A stretch of 61,243 nucleotides of DNA, from assembly GCF_014202275.1 (NCBI RefSeq), contig NZ_JACHGF010000002.1, forward strand, positions 956,017-1,017,259. The letters are read 5' to 3'. The first letter of the stretch is position 1. Each line of letters opens with the position of its first letter. Below are positions 50,171 through 58,943 of the stretch, in pieces. A program made the position numbers and the translations under genes. A model generated the notes under the pieces. The model had not been told where the DNA came from, did no database searches, and was given only the letters and a program-made list of their open reading frames with translations. The stretch comes from Rhabdobacter roseus (GTDB lineage Bacteria > Bacteroidota > Bacteroidia > Cytophagales > Spirosomataceae).

Positions 50171-51970
50171 TCAGTTTATAAAAATATTCTCTTTGGGGTA
50201 CTTGTAATTGGTGGCCCGGACGCGCCGGATGAAGGCCACGAAGAGCGTGAAAGTACCCACCCGGCCAATAAACATGATGAACACCAGCACGATTTTGGCG
50301 GCATCCGAAAGCTGCGGCGTAATACCCAGCGAAAGCCCCGTGGTACTAAACGCCGAAAAGCACTCGAACGCTACGTGGATTAGCTTGGCACCGGGCTCAA
50401 GTACGGTGATGATCAGGATGGCGGGGCCAATGACCAGCAGCGACAGGATCATGGTCGAAAAAGCCCGCCGGATGGATTCGGCCGGGATCTGCCGCCGCCG
50501 AAACTCCACCCGGTCCTGACCCTGCGCCAGGCTGATGATGTTGAGCATGGCTACCGCAAAGGTGGTGGTTTTGATACCCCCGCCCGTAGAGCCCGGCGAG
50601 GCACCAATCCACATAAAGAGCAGGTACACCAGCACCGTGGCGGGCTGCATCAGGGACAGGTCGAAGGTGTTGAAACCCGCCGTTCGGGGTGTCATGGAGG
50701 CAAAGAAAGCGGTGGTCAACTTGCCGTCCCAGGTTTCGTGATCGTACAGCACACCGTAGTACTCGGTAATAAAAAAGACGACCATGCCGCTGGCCAGCAG
50801 GATGCCCGTCATGGTCAGCACCAGCGAGGTATTGATGCTGACCGTCCGCGACAAGAAGCGGATGGGTTTTCCAAAACGCAGCCTTTGGTAGAGCTCGGCC
50901 CCGTAGTGCTTGAGCGAATGGGAAAAATCGGCAATGATGGGAAACCCAATGCCCCCCACAATGGCCAGAACACAGATTACCAGCTGGAAGTCGTAGTCGT
51001 GGGTGAGGTGCGAGTTGAAAAGCCCGTCGGGCATGGTGGAAAAACCGGCGTTACAAAAAGCCGATACGGCGTGAAATACCGAGAAACGAAAACGCTGACC
51101 GGCATTGGCAAAAGTACCCAAATCCACCGTGTAGTAGATAAAGATCGCGCCCAGGAGCTCAACGCCCAGCGTGATCAGGATGATTTGCATGAGCGACTTG
51201 AAGGTATCGCTGACGCGCTCGGCCGTTACGAAATCTTTCAGGAAAAGCTGGTTTTCGAGGGAAAGCCCGCCTTTGTATAAGTACCCAAAAAAACTCGTGA
51301 AGGAAAGTACCCCCAGCCCTCCCAGCTGAATGAGCAGCATGATAAAAAACTTGCCCAGCCGGGTAAACTCCGAGGCCGTATCCAGCGTAGCCAGGCCCGT
51401 CACGCAAACGGCGCTTACGGAGGTGAAGAGCGCGTCGGTGAAGGAAATGCCGTTGATGGTGGAGCGTGGCAGCAGCAGCAGCCCGCAGCCCACCAAAGCC
51501 AGCAACATAAAACTAAGCACAAAAGCCAGGGCCGGGTTGAACTGCCGGGTGTAGACCGTCAGGATTTTGCGCGACGAATCCAGGACGATCAGCACGAAGC
51601 ACAGAAATAAACTACCGTAGTAGCTCACGGAGTTGAAGTCCGGGCTGTACCGCATCACGCTGTATTTGTAGTAGCAAAAAACCGCCAGCAGCGTGATCAA
51701 AAACCACTGAAAAAGCCTTTGATTTCGCTCAGGGGGCGGAAACCGAACGGTGCGGAGCGTTACGGTGATGGTGAAACTAACCAGGTAAAAAAGGTAGCAG
51801 CTAGCAAAGAAAAGGTACTTGATAATGTGGGGAAAGCCCAAATCGTACATGACGATCAGGAACACGAAAAGGCCGGTATAGAAAGTTAAGCCCTCAAAAA
51901 AAGTATGGAAATTCCTGACGAGCCGGTTCTTGACATTCTGGAAGTTCCAATAAATACGCCTTGAATTCAT
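50171..51970 (-). CDS. TrkH/KtrB-family potassium channel subunit
   Basis: A 599-residue inner-membrane protein with about 11 hydrophobic helices and the four-fold pore repeat. Filter-like segments: SVSAVCVTGLATLD, HAVSAFCNAGFSTMPD, FFASMTPRTAGFNTFD and ECFSAFSTTGLSLGITP. It is longer than usual KtrB because of an N-terminal ~130-residue extension with extra membrane helices (GLTFYTGLFVFLIVMYD, IKYLFFASCYLFYLVSFTITVTL). The RCK gene follows at 7 bp. Together they import K+, driven by ion gradients. Confidence 0.93.
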   Translation of the reverse strand: MNSRRIYWNFQNVKNRLVRNFHTFFEGLTFYTGLFVFLIVMYDLGFPHIIKYLFFASCYLFYLVSFTITVTLRTVRFPPPERNQRLFQWFLITLLAVFCYYKYSVMRYSPDFNSVSYYGSLFLCFVLIVLDSSRKILTVYTRQFNPALAFVLSFMLLALVGCGLLLLPRSTINGISFTDALFTSVSAVCVTGLATLDTASEFTRLGKFFIMLLIQLGGLGVLSFTSFFGYLYKGGLSLENQLFLKDFVTAERVSDTFKSLMQIILITLGVELLGAIFIYYTVDLGTFANAGQRFRFSVFHAVSAFCNAGFSTMPDGLFNSHLTHDYDFQLVICVLAIVGGIGFPIIADFSHSLKHYGAELYQRLRFGKPIRFLSRTVSINTSLVLTMTGILLASGMVVFFITEYYGVLYDHETWDGKLTTAFFASMTPRTAGFNTFDLSLMQPATVLVYLLFMWIGASPGSTGGGIKTTTFAVAMLNIISLAQGQDRVEFRRRQIPAESIRRAFSTMILSLLVIGPAILIITVLEPGAKLIHVAFECFSAFSTTGLSLGITPQLSDAAKIVLVFIMFIGRVGTFTLFVAFIRRVRATNYKYPKENIFIN

Positions 51971-52034
51971 AGGTACTTTACGTGCGTGACGAGGTACTTG
52001 CTACGCCCCAAAGGTAGGCTTTTTTGCTCATTTG

Positions 52035-52526
52035 CTACGTTTGGGGCCCTGGTTCCAGCTCTTTTTCAAAGTAAAGTACCCCCTCGTACGGATTGTAGTT
52101 GTAGGGGGCCGTTTCCCGGAACCCCATCGCTTGGTACAGCCCCACGGCCGAGGGCATTTTGTAGCCGATGGTGTCCAGCTTGATGGTTTTGTAGCCCATC
52201 TGGCGGGCTACCTCCAGCGTTTTGGTCAGCAGGGCTTTTCCTATCCCCAGGCCGCGGTGGTCCGGGCGTAGGTACATGCGCTTGATTTCGCAGGTATATT
52301 CGTTCTCGATGCGGCGTAGCCCCACGCAGCCCACGTAGGTATCTTCCAGCGCCACCAGGTACAAGCGGCCGGTGGGCGGGCCGTACATCGTCGGTAAGAT
52401 TTCCAGCTCGTCATCAAAATTCTGGAAGTCCAAACCAAAGTCCAGCGAGGCCGCGTATTCTTTAAATAGCTCCACCGCCGCCCGGTAGTGGTCAGGGGTG
52501 GTGGCTTGCTGCAAAGTCCAGGTCAT
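52035..52526 (-). CDS. GNAT-family N-acetyltransferase
   Basis: 163 residues from the ATG at 52526; a much longer upstream frame would reach into the divergent promoter region and adds sequence unlike the family. The acetyl-CoA site is YLRPDHRGLGIGKALLTKTLEVARQMGYKTIKLDT (~95-130, RxxGxG/A signature). YVGCVGLRRIENEYTCEIKRMYL precedes it, and AVGLYQAMGFRETAPYNYNPYEGVLYFEKEL follows. Function is probably acetylation of a small molecule or peptide N-terminus. It is divergent from the nucleoside hydrolase-like gene. Confidence 0.88.
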   Translation of the reverse strand: MTWTLQQATTPDHYRAAVELFKEYAASLDFGLDFQNFDDELEILPTMYGPPTGRLYLVALEDTYVGCVGLRRIENEYTCEIKRMYLRPDHRGLGIGKALLTKTLEVARQMGYKTIKLDTIGYKMPSAVGLYQAMGFRETAPYNYNPYEGVLYFEKELEPGPQT

Positions 52527-52731
52527 GATTTTTGTCAGATTAACGTTTTTTATGCATCCATGCGGACGTAAAGATAGCAGCAGATGGCTTCCAAAGTACC
52601 ACTTTTTCGCTCCCCCCGCGGAGCCGTCGGCGCGTTTTGGGCAAAATAAAGTACCTTTCATTTTTTCCGGGAAATATGTCGGGTATCCTAAAAGGAAGCC
52701 ATTACTTTGTACCAAACTTTTCCTGAACTCC

Positions 52732-53694
52732 ATGAAGCTTTACCTCGCCGCCTTTTTCTTCTGCTTGCTTACCTCCGCGCCCAGCCAGGCTCAGTACCGC
52801 GTAATCCTGGACACCGACATCGACTCTGACGTGGACGACGTGGAAGCGCTGGCCATGCTCCACACCCTGGCCGACCGGCAAAAAATCCAGCTCCTGGGCG
52901 TGATCGTGACCAGCGACGACCCCTACGCCGCCACCTGCGTGGACGTAATCAACACGCATTTGGGCCGCCCCGAACTCCCCGTTGGCTTTCTGAAAAACCA
53001 GCCTGTCCTCAAAAACCACTCGCGCTACACCCGCCAGCTCACCGAAGAATTTCCGCATACCCTAGCCACGCACGAAGCCGCCCCGGACGCCACCGGGCTG
53101 TACCGGAAGCTCCTCAGCGAAAGCCCGGATGCGTCGGTGGTGATCGTGACGGTGGGTCACCTCACCAGCCTGCAAAACCTGCTGCAATCAAAGGGCGATG
53201 GGTACTCGCCGCTCAACGGCCAGGAACTGGTCCGTAAAAAAGTAGCCCGCTGGCTGTGCATGGGCGGGTACTTTCCCGAAGGAAAAGAGGCCAACTTCTA
53301 CCGGCCCGATCCGCTCTCGACGGTGTACTGCCTGCAAGTATGGGAAAAACCCGTGGTGTTTGCGGGCTGGGAGGTAGGTCAGCCAATCGTGACGGGCGGC
53401 GAGCACCTCAAAAAACGGCTGTCGCCCGCCAGCCCCGTGTACCGGGCCTACGAGCTGTACAACAACTTTGCGGGCCGAGCCAGCTGGGACCAGGTGGCGG
53501 TTTTATTGCTGATGGAGGAATCAGAAAGGTACTTTGCTACCGAGACTCAGGGGTACTGCCACGTCAATGACGACGGCAGCAACCGCTGGGTACCTGGCCC
53601 CCAAGCCAACAAGCAACACGCGTACGTGAAGTTCCGGCCCGGCGCATCCTCCGAAGAAATAGCGCGGCTCATGGACGATATGGTTAAGAAATGA
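52732..53694 (+). CDS. Secreted nucleoside hydrolase-like protein
   Basis: 320 residues from the ATG at 52732, giving a signal peptide (MKLYLAAFFFCLLTSAPSQAQ). The N-terminal calcium-binding Asp cluster of inosine-uridine hydrolases is present: VILDTDIDSDVDDVEALAMLHTLAD (~24-48). IVTVGHLTSLQNLLQS, VARWLCMGGYFPEG and ASWDQVAVLLLMEE follow the usual order. It could release bases from extracellular nucleosides. Related exported Bacteroidota proteins often lie near glycan-degradation genes, as here with GH43 downstream, so the true substrate may be a different N- or O-glycoside. Confidence 0.85.
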   Translation: MKLYLAAFFFCLLTSAPSQAQYRVILDTDIDSDVDDVEALAMLHTLADRQKIQLLGVIVTSDDPYAATCVDVINTHLGRPELPVGFLKNQPVLKNHSRYTRQLTEEFPHTLATHEAAPDATGLYRKLLSESPDASVVIVTVGHLTSLQNLLQSKGDGYSPLNGQELVRKKVARWLCMGGYFPEGKEANFYRPDPLSTVYCLQVWEKPVVFAGWEVGQPIVTGGEHLKKRLSPASPVYRAYELYNNFAGRASWDQVAVLLLMEESERYFATETQGYCHVNDDGSNRWVPGPQANKQHAYVKFRPGASSEEIARLMDDMVKK

Positions 53695-53698
53695 CCAA

Positions 53699-53745
53699 CC
53701 CAAGGTACCTGCCAAGCCGCCGGAACTGGGCGCAGGTACCTTGGG
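53699..53745. other. Long-loop hairpin made of two GGTACC-containing arms
   Basis: 14-bp perfect arms (53699-53712 and 53732-53745, CCCAAGGTACCTGC and its complement) enclose a 19-nt GC-rich loop. It begins 4 bp after the nucleoside hydrolase gene stop codon. No T run follows, so termination is uncertain; each arm holds one KpnI-type GGTACC. Confidence 0.55.
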
Positions 53746-53765
53746 TGGGTAAAGTACCTTGACGA

Positions 53766-53872
53766 CTACACGTCTTTATCTGCTTTATTCTTTCCTCGCA
53801 AGTAGAGGTACAAAACAATGCCCCCACCACCAACACAAAAACAATCCATAGTAAGCCCATCGCGTGATACAT
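53766..53872 (-). pseudogene. Probable frameshifted small membrane protein
   Basis: Reading minus from 53872 gives MYHAMGLLWIVFVLVVG, a typical single-pass helix. In the uninterrupted frame it runs into Cys/Thr-rich residues without character. Shifting frame within the GGTGGTGGGGG run gives GGIVLYLYLRGKNKADKDV and then stop, i.e. a helix with a charged cytoplasmic tail, a common small Bacteroidota membrane-protein layout. A 1-nt difference in the G5 run would restore it. It may be a sequencing or assembly error, a real mutation or slippage. The gap from here to 54112 holds AT-rich promoter sequence for the GH43 gene and nothing else seen. Confidence 0.4.
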
Positions 53873-54112
53873 ATTACTATTTTAGAGCAGCAAAAGCGGT
53901 AAAAAACCATGTCTTTTGGATCTCTCTGTATTCCTTGTTAATTCAATCATTAAAAAAAGAATTGCTGAGTAAGGGTTGTAAATGGCTCTGATGCGCTTTT
54001 AGAGAAATAGGTACTTGCAATGCCTTTGGTCTGGACGCAAAAGTGGTCTACCGGAGTAAGGTACTTTTTAGAAAAAATATCGTGTAGAAAAACAAGCATC
54101 GCCTTTTATTTG

Positions 54113-55153
54113 ATGATAAACCAACTATTCTCACACAGGTACCTGAAGGTACTTGTGCTGCTGGCCGGGTACCTGGTCAGTAGTTCCGCGGCCCAAAGCC
54201 AGACCTTTACCAACCCACTGCTACCCAGCGGGGCCGACCCCTGGATGATCTACCACGACGGCTGGTACTACTACACCCACACCACCGGCCGCGACCTGCG
54301 CCTCTGGAAAACCCGCCAGCCCGTGGAGCTGGCCTCGGCCGAGCACCGGGTGGTCTGGACGCCGCCGGATACGGGTGCGTACGCCAAGGAAATCTGGGCC
54401 CCGGAGCTGCATTTTCTCCAAAACAAATGGTACATCTACGTAGCCGCCGACGACGGCCGCAACGAAAACCACCGGATCTGGGTACTGGAGAACCCCTCGC
54501 CCGACCCGCTACAAGGTACCTGGACCGTGAAGGGAAAACTCGCCGACCCCGGCGACCACTGGGCCATTGACCTCTCGGTGTTTGAGCACAACCAGCAGCT
54601 GTACGCCGTCTGGTCGGGCTGGGAAGGGTACCAAAACGTGAGCCAGGATATTTACATCGCGCGCCTGGAAAACCCCTGGACCATGCAGGGCGACCGCGTC
54701 CGGATCGCCACGCCTACCCACGACTGGGAAAAACGCGGCTCCGGCAACGGCCTGCCCGTCGTCAACGAGGGTCCGCAGCTTTTGCGGCAGTCGCCCACGA
54801 GTCAGAAGCTGTTCATTGTCTTCTCGGCCAGTGGCTGCTGGACCGACCACTACGCGCTGGGGTACCTGCAGGCCGACGCCACCGCCAACCTGCTCGATCC
54901 CGGCTCCTGGCGCAAGCACCCCGAGCCGGTGTTCAGGCAGGTACCTGAGCTGGGCATTTACGGGCCGGGCCACAACTCCTTTTTCCGGACGCCCTCGGGC
55001 CAGGACTGGATCCTGTACCATGCCAACCCGAGCGCGGGCGACGGCTGTGGCCGCAAGCGCGCCCCGCACGCCCAGCCGTTTGGCTGGCGCACCGACGGCA
55101 CGCCCGATTTCGGCTCGCCTTTGTCCCGAAAACCCCTGCCAGTACCTCGCTAG
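54113..55153 (+). CDS. Secreted GH43-family glycoside hydrolase
   Basis: 346 residues from the ATG at 54113, followed by a leader (LKVLVLLAGYLVSSSAAQSQ). Earlier in-frame starts give no leader. The five-bladed beta-propeller motifs are visible: FTNPLLPSGADPWMIYHDGWYYYTHTT with the catalytic-base Asp (~45), EIWAPELHFLQNKWYIYVAADDG, DHWAIDLSVFEHNQQLYAVWSGWEG with the transition-state Asp, and VVNEGPQLL with the acid Glu. The end GIYGPGHNSFFRTPSGQDWILYHAN is typical. GH43 enzymes cut arabinan or xylan side chains, which fits the plant-cell-wall theme of the window. The exact linkage is not readable. Confidence 0.9.
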   Translation: MINQLFSHRYLKVLVLLAGYLVSSSAAQSQTFTNPLLPSGADPWMIYHDGWYYYTHTTGRDLRLWKTRQPVELASAEHRVVWTPPDTGAYAKEIWAPELHFLQNKWYIYVAADDGRNENHRIWVLENPSPDPLQGTWTVKGKLADPGDHWAIDLSVFEHNQQLYAVWSGWEGYQNVSQDIYIARLENPWTMQGDRVRIATPTHDWEKRGSGNGLPVVNEGPQLLRQSPTSQKLFIVFSASGCWTDHYALGYLQADATANLLDPGSWRKHPEPVFRQVPELGIYGPGHNSFFRTPSGQDWILYHANPSAGDGCGRKRAPHAQPFGWRTDGTPDFGSPLSRKPLPVPR

Positions 55154-55259
55154 AGCTCTTTTCTTCATATCGAGATGTATTTGAAAATTGAAAATACCGT
55201 GGAGTAAACCGCTTTCAAGTACCTTTGCTTCGTTCCTGATTTATCTTTTACCAAACCAC

Positions 55260-56402
55260 ATGAAAAAACTCCTTTTCTCTCTGCTATTCCTCACAAGTAC
55301 CTTGTACGCGCTGGCCCAGCCCAAAACGCCCGAGCGCTGGACGCAGGCCAAAGCCGACGCCTGGTACCAGAAACAACCCTGGCTCTTCGGGCCCAACTAC
55401 AACCCGGCCAGCGCCATCAACCAGCTGGAAATGTTCCAGGCCGATAGCTTCGACCCCGCCGCCATCGACAAAGAGCTGGGCTGGGCCGAGGCGCTGGGCA
55501 TCAATACCGCCCGCGTGTACCTCCACGACCTGCTCTGGGAAGACCCCGAGGGCTTCAAGAAGCGGCTGGATCAGTTTCTGGGGATTTGTGCCAAACACAA
55601 AATCCGCCCCATGCTGGTCCTTTTCGACTCCTGCTGGGACCCCTTCCCCAAGCCAGGTACCCAGCGCGCGCCGCAGCCGGGCATTCATAACTCGGGCTGG
55701 CTGCAAAGTCCCGGTGCCGAGGCGCTGACGGACGTGTCGCAGTATCCGCGCCTGGAAGCCTACGTAAAAGGCGTGGTGGGAGCCTTTAAAAACGACCCGC
55801 GCATCCTGCTGTGGGACGTCTGGAACGAACCCGACAACACCAACGACAACAGCTACGGCCGCAACCACCTGAAGCAGGAGCCCGAGCGCAAAAAGGATAT
55901 CGTGACCCGCCTGCTGCCCGAGGTATTCCGCTGGGCGCGGTCGGTCAACCCTACGCAGCCGCTTACGTCGGGCGTTTGGATTTTTAGTAAAGACCGCAAC
56001 ATGAGTAATCCTAAGAACTGGAGCGCCATGGAGAAAATACAGTTTGAGCACTCTGACATCCTGACTTTCCACCACTACTCCGACGTGGAGTCGTTTGAGC
56101 GGGTAATCAAGGAATTAAAAACCCAAAACCGGCCGATGATCTGCACCGAATTCATGGCGCGGGGTGCCAACAGCAAGTTCCAGACGCACCTGCCCGTGGC
56201 CAAGAAGTATAACGTGGGCATGATCAACTGGGGCTTCGTGGCCGGCAAATCCCAAACTTACCTCCCCTGGGACAGCTGGCAGAACCCGTACGTCAACGGC
56301 CGAGAGCCGTCGGTGTGGTTTCACGAAATCCTGAAAGCCGACGGTAGCCCCATCGACCCCGCCGAAACCGCCGCCATCAAAAGCGCCACCGGCAAGAAGT
56401 AG
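55260..56402 (+). CDS. Secreted GH-A clan (GH5-like) glycoside hydrolase
   Basis: 380 residues from the ATG at 55260 with a clear leader (MKKLLFSLLFLTSTLYALAQ). The TIM barrel has LGINTARVYLHDLLWEDPEGF, IRPMLVLFDSCWDPFPKPG, the acid/base Glu190 in LLWDVWNEPDN, LTFHHYSDV and the nucleophile Glu297 in PMICTEFMARG. These residues define clan GH-A retaining enzymes; the subfamily (GH5, or a neighbouring GH-A family) cannot be fixed by eye. It is 106 bp after GH43, with a TACCTTTG element at 55220-55227 between them, so it may have its own promoter. Confidence 0.87.
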   Translation: MKKLLFSLLFLTSTLYALAQPKTPERWTQAKADAWYQKQPWLFGPNYNPASAINQLEMFQADSFDPAAIDKELGWAEALGINTARVYLHDLLWEDPEGFKKRLDQFLGICAKHKIRPMLVLFDSCWDPFPKPGTQRAPQPGIHNSGWLQSPGAEALTDVSQYPRLEAYVKGVVGAFKNDPRILLWDVWNEPDNTNDNSYGRNHLKQEPERKKDIVTRLLPEVFRWARSVNPTQPLTSGVWIFSKDRNMSNPKNWSAMEKIQFEHSDILTFHHYSDVESFERVIKELKTQNRPMICTEFMARGANSKFQTHLPVAKKYNVGMINWGFVAGKSQTYLPWDSWQNPYVNGREPSVWFHEILKADGSPIDPAETAAIKSATGKK

Positions 56403-56550
56403 TGCTTACCAGGCACCTCAAAGTACCTTTTAAACCAAAGCCCAAGTACCCTACCTGCTCCGCCAAAAAAGCGCGAAACGGAGGGTACTTTGGTTTTAAT
56501 CTCCCTTTCGACAACAAGTAGTTTGGGTAGTGGTAGGTACTTTTAAAGCC

Positions 56551-57471
56551 ATGACGAAGTACCTCCTGCTCCTGCTGTTTAGTTTCCCCCTGGGTGTGTA
56601 CGCCCAGTCCGCGACTAACGCCGACGACATGCCCCGGACCGTGTTGTGGGAAGTGACGGGCCCAGGTACCTCCAAACCCTCGTACCTGCTGGGTACGTAC
56701 CATTTGCTGGAAGGAGCGTGGCTTTACCGTTTTTCCGAAATCAGGGAGGTACTTGACCGCACCGAATTCATGCTCAGTGAAGGGTTCAGCACGAGCTCCG
56801 CACCAAGTACCCCGGCAAGCCCACCGCTGAAAGCGCTGGCTATCCTGACGCCGCGCCAATTCAGTACCATCGACTCCTTTTTTATCGCTCAGGTTGGGGA
56901 AGGGATTGTTAACAACCCCGATGCCGCCGCCATGACCGTGGGCGAGCTCAACAGCGCCATTTTGTTCACGGCGGTGCAAAGTACCCCCGGAGCAAACGGC
57001 ATCACCAAGTACATGGATCTGGACCTGTTCACGCTTTTTACGGCCACGGGAAAACCCGCCGACGCCCTGGAGGAGCCCCAGGCGGCACCGGGGCGCATCC
57101 ACGAATTTGTTGACGTGGAGGCCGCTCGCCAGTCCGTCGATCAGACCTTAGCCCGCATTAAAAACAGCCACTTGCCCGGCTGGAATATCTACAACACGCC
57201 TCCGGAAGAACAGCAGCAGGACGCCGAACGCTACCAGCAGCTTGCCATCGACTACAAACTCAACCAGCCCGACTCTGTCGATGCCATGCACCCCTCGCTC
57301 AAGGTGCGCAACAAAGCCTGGATGCCCAAAATTGAAAGTACCCTGTCGGAGAAAAGTTGTTTGATCATGGTAGGTTGCGCGCACCTCTGGTACCAAACGG
57401 GCCTCATTTCTCTGCTGCGTAAAAAGGGCTATACCGTGCGGCCCCTTCCGCTCACGCCCGTGACGCGGTAG
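56551..57471 (+). CDS. TraB/GumN-family exported protein
   Basis: 306 residues from the ATG at 56551 with a leader (TKYLLLLLFSFPLGVYAQ). The start of the family domain is VLWEVTGPGTSKPSYLLGTYHLLEGAWLYRFSEIREVLDRTEFMLSEG, and the end is ESTLSEKSCLIMVGCAHLWYQTGLISLLRKKGYTVRPL. The conserved GTxH-like and GxxH-like residues (LLGTYH, VGCAHL) are both present; related Tiki proteins use such residues for metal-dependent proteolysis. The bacterial function is unknown. It stands alone after the GH genes. Confidence 0.88.
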   Translation: MTKYLLLLLFSFPLGVYAQSATNADDMPRTVLWEVTGPGTSKPSYLLGTYHLLEGAWLYRFSEIREVLDRTEFMLSEGFSTSSAPSTPASPPLKALAILTPRQFSTIDSFFIAQVGEGIVNNPDAAAMTVGELNSAILFTAVQSTPGANGITKYMDLDLFTLFTATGKPADALEEPQAAPGRIHEFVDVEAARQSVDQTLARIKNSHLPGWNIYNTPPEEQQQDAERYQQLAIDYKLNQPDSVDAMHPSLKVRNKAWMPKIESTLSEKSCLIMVGCAHLWYQTGLISLLRKKGYTVRPLPLTPVTR

Positions 57472-57538
57472 GTATCTTTGAGATTCAAAATTTAAAAAGT
57501 CCTCTTTGATACTTTCGAGGTGCTTAAGTATCCTTTAT

Positions 57539-58714
57539 TCAGATCAGTCGATAAGTAATTAGATAATCAAAAAGCCGCTCGAAACTTGTGATTCTTACTA
57601 AAGTATTATAATCGTAATCTTCGGACACAGAATGAGTTACCACTAAGATCGGGATATGGCCCAAATCCTGCGAAGCAAGCGTAGTTCCTTTACTGATCTT
57701 GGGCGCATTTGAGTACTTGATTTCCAGTCCCAGGACCGGTTCGACCCCTCGCACCAATACCATATCAAGCTCCGAACCATCCTGCGTCCGGTAAAAATAG
57801 GCGGAAACATTAGGTCGAAGCTGAGCCATTACCTGCTGAATTACAAAGCTTTCCCAAGAGTTCCCTTTGCCGTTGAAGCCATCTAAATCTTCCCGAGTTT
57901 CAAGATTGAAAAGCGTATGAAGGATACCCGTATCACGAATGAATATTTTAGGTGATTTAACCAATCTTTTCTTTGAATTTGTAAAAAAAGGGGGAAGTCT
58001 GCGTATTAAGAAGGCGTTCTCAAAATAATCCAAATAGCGCTTTACGGTATTGATTTCCACTCCTAATGAGTTGGATAACTCTGTATAATTGACAATTTGA
58101 CCTTGGCTATGAGCCACCATTCTGATCAAGTTTCGCAGAATAATAGGCGAGGCAGATAAGCCCAAAATAGGTAGTTCTCGTTCTAAGTAGGTATGGATAA
58201 ACTGTATTCGCATCTCAAAGCTCAGCATTAAATCAGCCTGCAAAAAGCTGGTAGGAAAGCCTCCTTTGAGCCATAAATCATCGAAGTGATACGTAGGCTT
58301 AATTTCCTGAAACACCAGAGGATGCAACTCAAGGTAAGCAATTCGACCTGCCAGTGATTCGGCACTTTGAGTAAGAAGTTCAGGCGAAGCCGAGCCTAAA
58401 ATAATGAACCTTCCATTGTGGCGGCTCTTATCAATAACTGATCTTAGTAATCGAATTAAAGCAGGACTTCGCTGAATTTCATCGATAATAAGTAGTTTGT
58501 CCACCCTTTGATCAAAATACTGCTCCGCTTGTTTTAACTTCTCTAAGTCCTCGTCCGATTCCAAATCCAGGTAAATGGTCTCCTTGGGTATCTGCTTTTT
58601 TAACATTCTAGCCAAGGTAGTTTTGCCAACCTGCCGGGGTCCTAAAAGTGCTACGCATGGAAACGCTTCGATATATCTCAAAAAAGTTGAAGACACTATT
58701 CGTTCTAAATCCAT
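57539..58714 (-). CDS. AAA_14/DUF4143 family ATPase, likely acquired
   Basis: A 391-residue protein. Walker A is LLGPRQVGKTTLARML (~23-38), Walker B LLIIDEIQRSPALIRLLR (~72-89), sensor FIILGSASPELLTQSAESLAGR, then winged helix (~205-245) and C-terminal DUF4143 nuclease-like domain (ESFVIQQVMAQLRPNVSAYFYRTQDGSELDMVLVRGVEPVLGLEIKYS). It belongs to a different subgroup from the copy at 44080-45285. GC content is clearly lower than in the neighbours, and no GGTAC/GTACC motif occurs between about 57400 and 58900. This suggests recent transfer. A 25-bp perfect palindrome lies 52 bp upstream of its start. Function is unknown. Confidence 0.88.
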   Translation of the reverse strand: MDLERIVSSTFLRYIEAFPCVALLGPRQVGKTTLARMLKKQIPKETIYLDLESDEDLEKLKQAEQYFDQRVDKLLIIDEIQRSPALIRLLRSVIDKSRHNGRFIILGSASPELLTQSAESLAGRIAYLELHPLVFQEIKPTYHFDDLWLKGGFPTSFLQADLMLSFEMRIQFIHTYLERELPILGLSASPIILRNLIRMVAHSQGQIVNYTELSNSLGVEINTVKRYLDYFENAFLIRRLPPFFTNSKKRLVKSPKIFIRDTGILHTLFNLETREDLDGFNGKGNSWESFVIQQVMAQLRPNVSAYFYRTQDGSELDMVLVRGVEPVLGLEIKYSNAPKISKGTTLASQDLGHIPILVVTHSVSEDYDYNTLVRITSFERLFDYLITYRLI

Positions 58715-58766
58715 ATAATATCATACCTACATGCAAAACAAAAATAAGGTTTTCACCGCAAAACCC

Positions 58767-58819
58767 ACACTTAACCCTGCAAATCTGCAATTTAATTGCA
58801 GATTTGCAGGGTTAAGTGT
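58767..58819. repeat. Perfect 25-bp inverted repeat with 3-nt spacer
   Basis: Arms at 58767-58791 and 58795-58819 are exact reverse complements (outer end ACACTTAACCCTGC, inner end AAATCTGCAAT). Within each arm TGCAAATCTGCAA is itself a short direct repeat. It lies in the 229-bp divergent region between the AAA_14 ATPase gene and the secreted helical protein gene. It is too long for an ordinary operator and has no T tail. It could be a cruciform-forming site, a mobile-element end pair or a regulatory hairpin. Confidence 0.9.
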
Positions 58820-58943
58820 CCTAAAACGTGGCTTAGGCTAATGTTCGATTCACAGCCATTAACATACGTTAACAACCTCCCCGTTAAACTACCCGGTGGG
58901 AAAGTACCTCTAACCACCGAAAACCAACAAACATTTATTAGCC

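Noticed and set aside
58767-58819. 25-bp palindrome as a simple rho-independent terminator
   Set aside because: It lies upstream of both flanking divergent genes, so no transcript is expected to end there, and it lacks a T tail.
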